This document shows positions 15,305-23,109 of a stretch of 29,062 bases of DNA, piece after piece. Within the stretch, counting starts at the first letter, position 1. The number at the start of each line of letters is the position of its first letter. The notes below the pieces were generated by a model, which was not told the origin of the DNA, searched no databases, and saw only the letters and a list, made by a program, of their open reading frames with translations. The DNA is taken from the IMG/VR virus record IMGVR_UViG_3300037189_005620, positions 1-29,062 of that record; one strand, given 5' to 3'. Source of the DNA: a virus. Both the position numbers and the translations under genes were made by a program.

Positions 15305-17027
15305 AGATTCTGGAATTCTTGATAGTGCTGGACAAACAGTATCATCACTTACTATATCTAAAGCCCTTGGGGTTGAAATAACATCTTCAACATCAGTTAC
15401 AATAAATATAGATAAAACAAGCTTTACTGTAATACCTACATCATATAGAGTAAGAGCTCATAAACTTATATTTGATGAATCTGGCATATATGTACCTGAT
15501 ATTAATTTTCAAACAATAGTAAGGGATTATGGTCCATCCGAAACTCTTACAATAACAGGTTTAGTTCCTGGAGATACTTATTATTTTTTTGCAACTGCAT
15601 ATTTAAATTTAAATTCAGGAAATACAGCTTATTCCGAAGCAACTCCCATGCCAGTAGACGGGGCAAATCTAAAACCATTTTCAAATACACCTACTACATT
15701 TAAAGCAAGTAAATCATATGTAAATTTATCAGTATCAGAAGATGACTATAAAAATAAAAAACTTGCTGTAGCTCATAAAGTATTTCCAGCAATTACAGTA
15801 ATTCCTGCTACAGATGTATCAAAAATTAATGGTGACAATTATGCAAATGCAGGATACTATTCTTTTGGAACAAGTATTTTAATGGATAATAGTTTAGATA
15901 ATACGGCACAATCTGGTGGGTTTGGATTTTTTGTTAATTCTACTGGAACAATTGGATATTATGTTATTTTAGAAAGTACTAGTTCAATTTCTACATTTGA
16001 TCAAAAAGCTGTAAGAATTGTAAAATTTGTTGGAAATAAAATAATAACATTAAAAGAAGTAGGCACTAGAACAGAATCAACAATTGAAGGTATTTATGGC
16101 GGTAGAATATACAACGTTGATATTAAAGTAAAGGTAAAAACAAAATCAGTTTATATAGATGCTTATATTAATGGATATAAAATTAGTTATGTAGATACTA
16201 CATATAAAAGTAATAAAATAACTGAGACTATGGATCAGACAGCAATCCTTACTCCAACAAGTAGAGTTGCATTATTATGTATGCGTGGAACCGTATCATT
16301 TGATTATGCTTATGGTAAATCTTTACAAGAATTTCAATACAATGAATTATTAAATTTAAATTTTTATCAAGGTCAATTTAGCAATGATTTAATAAATACA
16401 ACATATGGAGATCTTGCATATACTGGTCAGTATAAGGATGATGAAATTACTTCTAATAATTTAAAGGAAACTGGATTGGACGAGTTTGGCACTGTTGTTA
16501 GAGAAATATATAGGCAAGATGTTAAATTTGATACAAGACCAGGATATCCAATTAAATGGAGTACTGGTGTAAATAAATATGCAAATGTTCTTGGTCAAAA
16601 AATATCTAATTTTGGAGCAGAAATATTTGTATTAAATAATACCTCAACAACAATTCCTTTATCAAATGGCATGGAGGCAAGTCTTTATATATATGGAAAT
16701 ACTCTTGGATCTTCTGGAGAATTGGTATATACAACTGATTCTGCCAATACATTTAATACAAAAGAGCCAGTATTATTTGGGTCTACATGGTTACAAAATG
16801 AATCTGATGTTAAATCTTTAGCAAATTGGATTAAAGCTAATGTTGTTAATAAGGGTAAACTTGTAGAAATGTCAATATTTGGAAATCCATTAATTTCTGT
16901 AGGAGACATGGTATCAATAAATTATCTTTATCAAGGACTTAATGGAACAGAAAATTTTATAGTTACTTCAATCAAACATTCATTTTCTCAAGGATTGGAG
17001 ACTAGCATTACCTGCAGAGCTTTATAG
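15297..17027 (+). CDS. Minor tail protein with FnIII and LamG-like domains, hub C-terminal part
   Basis: The 576-residue protein overlaps the preceding gene by 8 nt in another frame. Residues about 28-115 are FnIII-like (SYRVRAHKLIF..., LTITGLVPGDTYYFFATAY). Residues about 156-340 look like a LamG/concanavalin-like sandwich (GYYSFGTSILMDN, VYIDAYINGYKISYVDTTY, SRVALLCMRGTVSFDYAYG), a carbohydrate-binding type of fold common in tail tips. The end (about 525-576; ISVGDMVSINYLYQGL, then FIVTSIKHSFSQGLETSITCRAL) resembles the terminal strands of baseplate hub proteins. AGGAG lies 14 nt before ATG 15297, so coupled re-initiation is likely. It probably takes part in cell-surface binding. Confidence 0.7.
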   Translation: MPRDSGILDSAGQTVSSLTISKALGVEITSSTSVTINIDKTSFTVIPTSYRVRAHKLIFDESGIYVPDINFQTIVRDYGPSETLTITGLVPGDTYYFFATAYLNLNSGNTAYSEATPMPVDGANLKPFSNTPTTFKASKSYVNLSVSEDDYKNKKLAVAHKVFPAITVIPATDVSKINGDNYANAGYYSFGTSILMDNSLDNTAQSGGFGFFVNSTGTIGYYVILESTSSISTFDQKAVRIVKFVGNKIITLKEVGTRTESTIEGIYGGRIYNVDIKVKVKTKSVYIDAYINGYKISYVDTTYKSNKITETMDQTAILTPTSRVALLCMRGTVSFDYAYGKSLQEFQYNELLNLNFYQGQFSNDLINTTYGDLAYTGQYKDDEITSNNLKETGLDEFGTVVREIYRQDVKFDTRPGYPIKWSTGVNKYANVLGQKISNFGAEIFVLNNTSTTIPLSNGMEASLYIYGNTLGSSGELVYTTDSANTFNTKEPVLFGSTWLQNESDVKSLANWIKANVVNKGKLVEMSIFGNPLISVGDMVSINYLYQGLNGTENFIVTSIKHSFSQGLETSITCRAL

Positions 17028-17034
17028 TTTAAAA

Positions 17035-17043
17035 TGGTATAAT
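17035..17043 (+). promoter_or_regulatory. Extended -10 element directly before a start codon
   Basis: TGGTATAAT ends 7 nt before ATG 17051. No -35-like hexamer is seen 16-18 bp upstream. If it is used, the transcript would begin at or next to the ATG, i.e. be leaderless, a frequent arrangement in Actinobacteria. No ribosome binding site precedes this ATG, which agrees with this reading. Confidence 0.45.
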
Positions 17044-17050
17044 TAAAAAT

Positions 17051-17857
17051 ATGACAAACAGTAAACCAAGAATAGATTATAGTAACCTCACCAGAGGTCA
17101 AATTATTGCTTTAAATAAAGAGCACCCAGATGCACTACATATGTATCCAAGTTCATATATTGCTATTAAAGGTGATTCAATTAATTATGATTCTTATTTA
17201 ACAAGTAATCCATATGGAGATACAGCAACATCTGTTACATATACTACAAATGATGGAACTGTAAATACTATTCTTCCAACATTTGATAACCTATTAGATG
17301 TTCCACAATTAACAGATATACAAAGTATTAATTTTGAACCATATTATGACACTACGGCTAAATTGCAAAAAGTAAGAGCAATTATTAAAATTAAAAATTC
17401 AAGTAAAAATCCATCTGGTGTTGAATCTGTAGACACTAGAATATTTAATCCAAATACTGTTATTGTTAAGGTAGATACACTTGGAGCAAATCAATCTGCA
17501 CAATTTGTTACACCTACCCCAGGAGTTCCAGCAGTAGTATTTAAACGAGATAGCACAACAATATCATGGGGATGGGATAACGTAACTGGACTTGGGTCGT
17601 ACAAGTCGGTATCATATGAGTGGATAATAAGTTCCTCTAGTTCATCGAATGCATCTACACTAAGCAGTGGAACAGAAGATTATAGTACATCAACTGGACT
17701 GCCTATTGGAATCAATGGAGTAACCAAGCAATATCGGGTAAGCTCTAAAGACGGAGACACCCCAGCAACTTCTGCGGCAAGGTGGCTAAGAGTAAGAACA
17801 AAGGTATTGGGTACAGATAATAATACATATTATTCATCTTACTCTACACCAATTTAA
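17051..17857 (+). CDS. Minor tail protein with C-terminal FnIII-like domain
   Basis: The 268-residue protein has an N-terminal part (1-160) with LTRGQIIALNKEHPDALHMYPSSYIAIKGDSINY, a start I associate with fibre-adjacent proteins in actinophages, and a C-terminal FnIII-like part (about 165-268; STTISWGWDNVTGLGSYKSVSYEWIIS... RWLRVRTKVLGTDNNTYYSSYS). A Ser-rich stretch (ISSSSSSNASTLSSG) lies inside the latter. It likely forms part of the tail tip. No ribosome binding site is visible; an extended -10 box lies 7 nt upstream. From about 17540 to 17840 base composition is less AT-rich and codon use shifts (TCG, CGG, GGG), as if this domain had a separate origin. Confidence 0.6.
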   Translation: MTNSKPRIDYSNLTRGQIIALNKEHPDALHMYPSSYIAIKGDSINYDSYLTSNPYGDTATSVTYTTNDGTVNTILPTFDNLLDVPQLTDIQSINFEPYYDTTAKLQKVRAIIKIKNSSKNPSGVESVDTRIFNPNTVIVKVDTLGANQSAQFVTPTPGVPAVVFKRDSTTISWGWDNVTGLGSYKSVSYEWIISSSSSSNASTLSSGTEDYSTSTGLPIGINGVTKQYRVSSKDGDTPATSAARWLRVRTKVLGTDNNTYYSSYSTPI

Positions 17858-17867
17858 TAGGAGAATC

Positions 17868-18938
17868 ATGATAACAAAATTTGGAAAAAGATTTTTAACT
17901 AATGTGATTGCAGGTAATGCATCAAATTTAAATAAAGATTTAGCTATTGGAATAGATTCATCTTCAGCCAATGAAAATAATACTAGATTAGGATTTGAAT
18001 TTTATAGAACACCAGTATTATTTGGCTCTACAGATATTCAATCTAGCGGAGGATCCTCTACTTACTCAGTTATATTTAAAGCTACAATTCCACAAGATGT
18101 TGAGGGATATATTAATGAAATTGGATTATATCCATCATTAAGATCATCCATTAATATATTTGATAGCAAGTTCATTACAGATTTTGAATCTTATATAAAT
18201 TGGGTAGACCAGGATGGATTTAGGGCTGGATTTAATACAGGTAATCCTAGAATTGGAGTAAGCACATTAACGCTACAATCTAATAATGGTAGCACTAATG
18301 AGTACTTTTATAATATTGGATCTTTAAATCTTTCTGGATATAGCGTTAATGATACTTTAAGATTAGCCTATTATAAATATGATAATAATCTACAATTCAT
18401 TAAAATTAGATTCTATAGTACAGACACAGAGTATTTTGAAACCACAATAACTCCTGCATCAGGATTAGGGCATAAAATTACAAATGATATATTAATGTCA
18501 GATGTATTTAATAATGCAACACAAGTAGCTCCAGATAAATCAGCAATTATTAAAATAGGAATTATTTTGGTACCATCTACAGGCACAATAACAAATGTTG
18601 GATTTGATGGATTAAGAATAAATGATGAAGATACTTTTGATCCTATTTATGGACTAATCTCCAGATCAGTAGTTATTAACAATACATCAATATCTGGAAC
18701 ATCTGGACAAAATACAATCACAGTAGATTCAGTTAATAATCTATTTATAGGACAACCAGTTACTGGAACTGGAATTGGCACAAATGCTTTAATTACAAAT
18801 ATTGTAGAAAATGTAGTTACCCTATCAGTAAATAATTCTGGCTCAGTTTCAGGCACTGGAAACTTTTATGGAATTAAAAAAATTGCTGGTAGGTCATTAG
18901 ATATAGAGTACAAATTAGATTTAGACTGGAACTTATAA
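17868..18938 (+). CDS. Tail fibre-type protein
   Basis: The 356-residue protein starts with MITKFGKRFLTNVIAGN and ...YINEIGLYPS near residue 85, the N-terminal module often seen where fibre proteins attach to the tip. Residues about 105-245 look like a beta-sandwich (FESYINWVDQDGFRAGFNTG, YFYNIGSLNLSGYSVNDTLRLAYYKYDNN), possibly carbohydrate binding. Residues about 271-335 carry a known fibre module (SGQNTITVDSVNNLFIGQPV followed by TGTGIG and ITNIVENVVTLS), widespread in phages of aquatic bacteria. AGGAGA precedes ATG 17868. The exact fold was not tested; receptor binding is inferred from position between tip and fibre genes. Confidence 0.65.
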   Translation: MITKFGKRFLTNVIAGNASNLNKDLAIGIDSSSANENNTRLGFEFYRTPVLFGSTDIQSSGGSSTYSVIFKATIPQDVEGYINEIGLYPSLRSSINIFDSKFITDFESYINWVDQDGFRAGFNTGNPRIGVSTLTLQSNNGSTNEYFYNIGSLNLSGYSVNDTLRLAYYKYDNNLQFIKIRFYSTDTEYFETTITPASGLGHKITNDILMSDVFNNATQVAPDKSAIIKIGIILVPSTGTITNVGFDGLRINDEDTFDPIYGLISRSVVINNTSISGTSGQNTITVDSVNNLFIGQPVTGTGIGTNALITNIVENVVTLSVNNSGSVSGTGNFYGIKKIAGRSLDIEYKLDLDWNL

Positions 18939-18939
18939 C

Positions 18940-20778
18940 ATGGCAGAATATCAAGATCTGTTAAAAGATACCTCCATATCAGTAGATAGTGGAAATTATT
19001 TTCTTATTACAATTACTGATCTTGATTTAAATCAATCATATCCATTGCAATTTAGATGGAAATATAAAGATGGTACTTATGGATTATGGTCAAGCTCTAA
19101 AACAATTTTAACTCCAGGAGAAACACTTCCTGGAAGACCAAACTTAGCAATAACAGATGTAGTTGGCGGAAAAGGATTTATTAGTGTAACTTGGAACGGA
19201 AATGATTCAGGTGGCAAACCAATTGCAAATATTGATAGAGTTGATATTTATATTGATGGTGGGATATTTGATGGGACAAAACCTGCTGCAAGTTTTAAAA
19301 CATCTGGAACACAAACCATCGCAGCAGCAGCTGGTCAATATGCAGTAACCTTGTATGCGGTTACAAATTACGGTAGTACATCACCAGTAAGTTTATCAAG
19401 AACAGTTACCGTTAAATCACCTACACAAGAAATTATAAGCCCAGAAGATCCATCAGCACCCAAAGCAACAGCAGGTCTTGCATCAGTTATTGTAGAGTGG
19501 GATGGAAAAAGAAATAAAGGTGATGGCACATATTCAGATTTTTCAGCAGGAAGTTTTGCAGGAGCAAAAGTATTTATTGGAACAACATCAGATTTCACAC
19601 CAGATATCAACAATTGGGTACATACATTAAATTTTGCTAATGGTGCAAATAAAGTTTCAATAGGGGTTGGAACTGTAATTAATAAAACTGATAATATTAA
19701 ATTACAATATGGAGTTCCATATTATGTAAAAATTGATACAGTAAATGCTGATGGTACAGCAAATGGCCATCCAGTATTAGCAGTTGGAAATCCAGTTACA
19801 GTTGACAAATTACCTGCAAGCGAAATTAAAACAGGGTTCTTAGATGCAGAAGCATATATTAAAGCTGGCGTAAGCGGTGGAGCAAGAGTAGAATTATCAG
19901 GATCTACAAGTCCATTTATTATTTATGGTACAGATGGACAAACAAAACTTCTTGAATTTATTGGAGGTTCTACAGGAACATTAGCAATTAATGGATCTGG
20001 AACATTTACTGGAAATTTATCAATAGGTTCTGGTGATGATATATTTAAAGCGCAGCCAGCATCTGGTATTTGGTTAGGAAATGCATTATTTGATAATGCT
20101 AATTTTAGTGTTAGCAAAACTGGATATTTAACAGCAAAAGCTGGAATAATTGCTGGTTGGTCAATGAATGGAAATTCATTACAAAATAGTTTAGGCACAT
20201 TTCAAATAGATAGTGGTAATTCAAGAATTATTTTAGGAAACCCAGACTCTAGTCATATAGCATTATCCCCTTCATCAATAACACATTATAATGGTCCAGG
20301 AGCTCCTTCTGGTAAATTTACATTAACTACTGCAAACGGAGACATCTCAGTTTCTGGACAAATTACTGGATCTCAAATTACTGGATCAACAATTACTGGA
20401 TCAACAATTTCTTTAGATGGACTTAATTCATATGGAACATTTACTTTAACTAATACCTTGCATTACGGAAGTCCTAGTTTAACTTGGGGACCCACTGGAA
20501 ACCCTAGTTTTGAAATATATCAATTTGGTGGAGGCATTGGAACAGTAATTAATGCTAATGGGATTTTGGATGGTGGGGGTTCTATATTTATAGAAGCAGC
20601 TACAAAAATTAGATTTGCGGCCCCAGAAGTTACATCTGATTATAGTATACAAATGCCTTCCGCATCCCCAGATTCCTATCCATTAAGTGGAGGTGGCATA
20701 AGAAATATATATGCTTCTCAAACTACATTACCATCGGCAGGAAGTTATAATAATGGAGATATAGTAGTGGTGTACTAA
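18940..20778 (+). CDS. Tail fibre protein with FnIII domains and shaft repeats
   Basis: The 612-residue protein begins 1 nt after the previous stop. Residues about 60-165 and 170-290 are FnIII-like (KGFISVTWNGNDSGGKPIANIDRVDIYIDGG; LASVIVEWDGKRNKGDGTYSDFSAG). From about 310 on it is a Gly/Ser/Thr-rich shaft-like region (LLEFIGGSTGTLAINGSGTFTG, GYLTAKAGIIAGWSMNGNSLQNS) of a type common in phage fibre and tip proteins. Residues near 473-488 hold a short tandem repeat (QITGSQITGSTITGSTI). The last residues (GSYNNGDIVVVY) form a terminal strand. The stop overlaps the next ATG (TAATG), so the two fibres are probably made together. Confidence 0.72.
   Translation: MAEYQDLLKDTSISVDSGNYFLITITDLDLNQSYPLQFRWKYKDGTYGLWSSSKTILTPGETLPGRPNLAITDVVGGKGFISVTWNGNDSGGKPIANIDRVDIYIDGGIFDGTKPAASFKTSGTQTIAAAAGQYAVTLYAVTNYGSTSPVSLSRTVTVKSPTQEIISPEDPSAPKATAGLASVIVEWDGKRNKGDGTYSDFSAGSFAGAKVFIGTTSDFTPDINNWVHTLNFANGANKVSIGVGTVINKTDNIKLQYGVPYYVKIDTVNADGTANGHPVLAVGNPVTVDKLPASEIKTGFLDAEAYIKAGVSGGARVELSGSTSPFIIYGTDGQTKLLEFIGGSTGTLAINGSGTFTGNLSIGSGDDIFKAQPASGIWLGNALFDNANFSVSKTGYLTAKAGIIAGWSMNGNSLQNSLGTFQIDSGNSRIILGNPDSSHIALSPSSITHYNGPGAPSGKFTLTTANGDISVSGQITGSQITGSTITGSTISLDGLNSYGTFTLTNTLHYGSPSLTWGPTGNPSFEIYQFGGGIGTVINANGILDGGGSIFIEAATKIRFAAPEVTSDYSIQMPSASPDSYPLSGGGIRNIYASQTTLPSAGSYNNGDIVVVY
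20352..20409 (+). repeat. Short tandem repeat (ITGS)n in fibre gene
   Basis: About 15-bp units reading ATTACTGGATCWACA/CAA occur in tandem near 20362-20408, translating to ITGSQ/ITGST units. Such hydrophobic-x-Gly-Ser repeats are compatible with a beta-helical or trimeric fibre shaft. Copy number may vary between relatives. Confidence 0.6.
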
Positions 20779-22415
20779 TGGATTTTAGAATAAAATCTAA
20801 TGGTGCTTGGACAAGCAAGATAACAAAAATGTCTATTAAAAGGAATAATGCTTGGTCTACAATTATAGGTGGTTATATAAATGTTGGATATCAGTGGAGA
20901 CAATTTTTTTCAGCAGGATCTAATGTACCAGTAATATCAACCCCAGTAACAATATCTCAATCTACTGCAACAAATGGAATTGTTACATTAACTGGAACTA
21001 ATTATCATTGGACTAATTTTAATAGTGGTATATATAGATTTGAAGTATCTACAGATCAAATGAATTGGTCTTCTATTGATTCTGGTACTATTAGTAATCC
21101 TTCAACTAATTTAACTACTACCAAAACATATACAATAAAACAATCAAATTTAACTGCAAATAAAGCAAATTATTTTAGATTTTATGTTCTTGCAACTGGA
21201 TCAACTGGTAGTACCAATGACTCTACATCTGGAAATGAAATAGTACAGATGCCCAGGGATATTACGGATTTAATATATACTGCAGTAGACGACACTTCAG
21301 TAACATTAAAATGGACGCCATCTCAATATGCAAATAGACAAATGTTGGAATATAGAAATGCACCAACAGATGCTAATCCAAATCCAACATGGCTTCCAAA
21401 TGGACTTACTGGAATAGGTGGATATAACAAAGATGTGCAAACAACCATAGTAAGTGGTTTGACACCAGGAACAAATTATGAGTTTAGAATATTACCATGG
21501 ACTGGAAATGATAATAATTATGGTTATTATGGAAATTATTCTAATACCTTACCAGTTAAAACAACAGGAATGGTTACAAATCCATATATTGATTTTATTT
21601 TTGCAACAGGTGGTGGGTCATCAACACCATATATGACATGGAACGTATTTGCAGTAAATTCAGAATCATATGCTTTTACTGTAACTAGAGTAGGCGGATC
21701 AAATCCAGGAACATCTTCAGGTATAACAAATGGTTCTAATTATAAAGTAATTACTACTGGAACATCTGCTACATCATATACATTAACAATTACTCCTTAT
21801 ACGGGATTAAACGCAAGTGGTACTGCTGGTCCAACCATTACAACATCTAGTAAAAATAGAACAGATACAACTCAAACAACAGTTTATAATTCAAATACTA
21901 CAACTACTGGAACAACTGGAACTACTGGAACTACCGCATCTACTTTGCCTACAATTACATCGCTTTCAGCCTCAGCACCAGCAGTACCTACTGGAACACA
22001 GACAACAGTTACTGTAAGTTGGGCTTCTACAAATCAGGCATCTTATTTCTTAAATGTAACTCAAGTTATGGTGGCTAATTATTTAGATTACGGAACAACA
22101 GAAACAAGTTCTTCTGCATCTCATGGTTCTGGAAGTTCATTTAATGTATATCCTGGAGATGTATCTATATCTTTAACTGTATATAATGGAACAAATCAAA
22201 CTGGACAGTCTGCCACACAAACAATTACTTATACAGTACCCACAGCTACTACTACAACTGGCACTACTACAGGTACTACAGGTACCACTGGAACAACAGG
22301 AACTACTGCAAGTACAAATGTTGGAAAATTATGTGCTACAAGAGATATAGCAATATTTGGTTGTGATCCAGGAGATTGCGATACTGTATTCCATGGAGGA
22401 TCATGTACATTTTAA
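20778..22415 (+). CDS. Tail fibre with FnIII/Ig-like domains, Thr-rich linkers and Cys-rich tip
   Basis: The 545-residue protein opens with a basic Trp module (IKSNGAWTSKITKMSIKRNNAWS, then GYQWRQFF), the 'NGxW' repeats found at the N-terminus of actinophage fibres. FnIII- or Ig-like domains follow at about 50-155, 158-265 (TSVTLKWTPSQYANRQMLEY, IVSGLTPGTNYEFRI), 268-365 and 390-485. Two linkers made almost only of Thr and Gly (about 373-388 and 488-514) flank the last Ig-like domain. The final 30 residues contain four Cys (LCATRD, FGCDPGDCD, GGSCTF), unlike the rest of the protein, and could form a disulphide or metal-stabilised tip. It is the end of the tail operon; no terminator is visible after it. 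Receptor binding is likely but inferred. Confidence 0.7.
   Translation: MDFRIKSNGAWTSKITKMSIKRNNAWSTIIGGYINVGYQWRQFFSAGSNVPVISTPVTISQSTATNGIVTLTGTNYHWTNFNSGIYRFEVSTDQMNWSSIDSGTISNPSTNLTTTKTYTIKQSNLTANKANYFRFYVLATGSTGSTNDSTSGNEIVQMPRDITDLIYTAVDDTSVTLKWTPSQYANRQMLEYRNAPTDANPNPTWLPNGLTGIGGYNKDVQTTIVSGLTPGTNYEFRILPWTGNDNNYGYYGNYSNTLPVKTTGMVTNPYIDFIFATGGGSSTPYMTWNVFAVNSESYAFTVTRVGGSNPGTSSGITNGSNYKVITTGTSATSYTLTITPYTGLNASGTAGPTITTSSKNRTDTTQTTVYNSNTTTTGTTGTTGTTASTLPTITSLSASAPAVPTGTQTTVTVSWASTNQASYFLNVTQVMVANYLDYGTTETSSSASHGSGSSFNVYPGDVSISLTVYNGTNQTGQSATQTITYTVPTATTTTGTTTGTTGTTGTTGTTASTNVGKLCATRDIAIFGCDPGDCDTVFHGGSCTF
21894..21945 (+). repeat. Thr/Gly-rich linker repeat 1
   Basis: Imperfect 9-bp repeats ACAACTGGA / ACTACTGGA code for repeated TTG tripeptides. 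It separates the third from the fourth Ig-like domain of the fibre. Confidence 0.75.
22240..22317 (+). repeat. Thr/Gly-rich linker repeat 2
   Basis: A longer tract of the same 9-bp unit (ACTACAGGT / ACAACAGGA variants) coding TTG repeats ends in TTAST, as does the first linker. It connects the last Ig-like domain with the Cys-rich end. Synonymous variation between units argues against a very recent expansion. Confidence 0.75.
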
Positions 22416-22417
22416 TA

Positions 22418-22446
22418 TTTACAACAATTAATCAATATGTTATAAT
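22418..22446 (+). promoter_or_regulatory. Extended -10 promoter before the post-fibre genes
   Basis: TTTACA (22418-22423, one mismatch to TTGACA), a 17-bp spacer and TATAAT (22441-22446) preceded by TGT. The predicted start near 22453 leaves a very short leader with TGAGGA before ATG 22463. Confidence 0.65.
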
Positions 22447-22462
22447 CAAATAATGAGGAATT

Positions 22463-22882
22463 ATGATAACAGATAACGATATAAAATATAAAAAAATTGA
22501 AGGATATGCAGGATATGCTTTAGCCTGGATTATAGAAGAAGATTGCGTATTTACTAATGCTATGAATAAAAAGTATTTTGATTTATTTACCTCATTTAAT
22601 AATGTAATAGATATATCAAATCAATATCCTGAACATAACGGCCTAACTGTCAGACTATTAAAAAATGGTGAAGTCTTAGAAGATTTTCAGACATCAGAAT
22701 ATTTTGGTAGTATTTTATTAAGTAATCCAATTATAATTGATTTAATGGAATGGCCATATGGTGCATATGTAGAAGAGCTTAAATGTAAATTTATAAATAA
22801 TGAATTTGTTTTTTCTCATATAGATAAAACTAATTTAGATCCATTTCCTGGGGGTAAAATACTGGGAGGTCAAAAACTGTAA
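22463..22882 (+). CDS. Protein of unknown function next to fibre genes
   Basis: A 139-residue acidic protein I do not recognise. It has no signal peptide, membrane segment or clear catalytic motif. The centre (DLFTSFNNVIDISNQYPEHNGLTVRLLKNGEVLEDFQTSEYFG) looks beta-rich, and the end is GGKILGGQKL. TGAGGA lies 6 nt before ATG 22463, and a good promoter is placed just upstream, so it is the first gene of the group that includes the DUF6171-like protein and the glycosyltransferase. It overlaps the next gene by 1 nt (TAATG). A role in fibre modification or assembly is a guess from position. Confidence 0.6.
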   Translation: MITDNDIKYKKIEGYAGYALAWIIEEDCVFTNAMNKKYFDLFTSFNNVIDISNQYPEHNGLTVRLLKNGEVLEDFQTSEYFGSILLSNPIIIDLMEWPYGAYVEELKCKFINNEFVFSHIDKTNLDPFPGGKILGGQKL

Positions 22883-23109
22883 TGAAAAGTAGATGGCAAC
22901 AATATAAAGAAAAAAATGGGGTTACTCCATTAGATTTATTTAATCCAAATGTAAAAATGGCTGACGAGGAGATTGCCAATACTCGATATGACTTATGTTT
23001 AAAATGCCCAGAATTAATTTCATTAACAAAACAATGTAAACAATGTGGTTGTTTTATGGCAATGAAAACTAAATTAGAAAATGCTACATGTCCGTTAGGC
23101 AAATGGTAG
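22882..23109 (+). CDS. DUF6171-like zinc-binding protein
   Basis: The 75-residue protein has the recognisable pattern RYDLCLKCPELISLTKQC-KQCGC, then MKTKLENATCPLGKW at the C-terminus. Six cysteines (39, 42, 52, 55, 57, 70) are placed for one or two zinc sites. Proteins with this RxxxCxxCPE...CxxCGCFMxxKTK...CPLGKW signature are common in phages of marine and freshwater bacteria (DUF6171, by recollection); the function is unknown. It is coded directly before, and with no spacing to, the glycosyltransferase, so the two may work in one process. Confidence 0.75.
   Translation: MKSRWQQYKEKNGVTPLDLFNPNVKMADEEIANTRYDLCLKCPELISLTKQCKQCGCFMAMKTKLENATCPLGKW

Noticed and set aside
21817-22017. Open frame of 66 codons inside the last fibre gene
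   Set aside because: It is a by-product of the Thr/Gly repeat (Leu/Gln-rich translation) and has no ribosome binding site.
20352-22317. CRISPR-like array in the repeats of the fibre genes
   Set aside because: The repeats are short, in frame, and without unique spacers; they code for Thr/Gly/Ser linkers.
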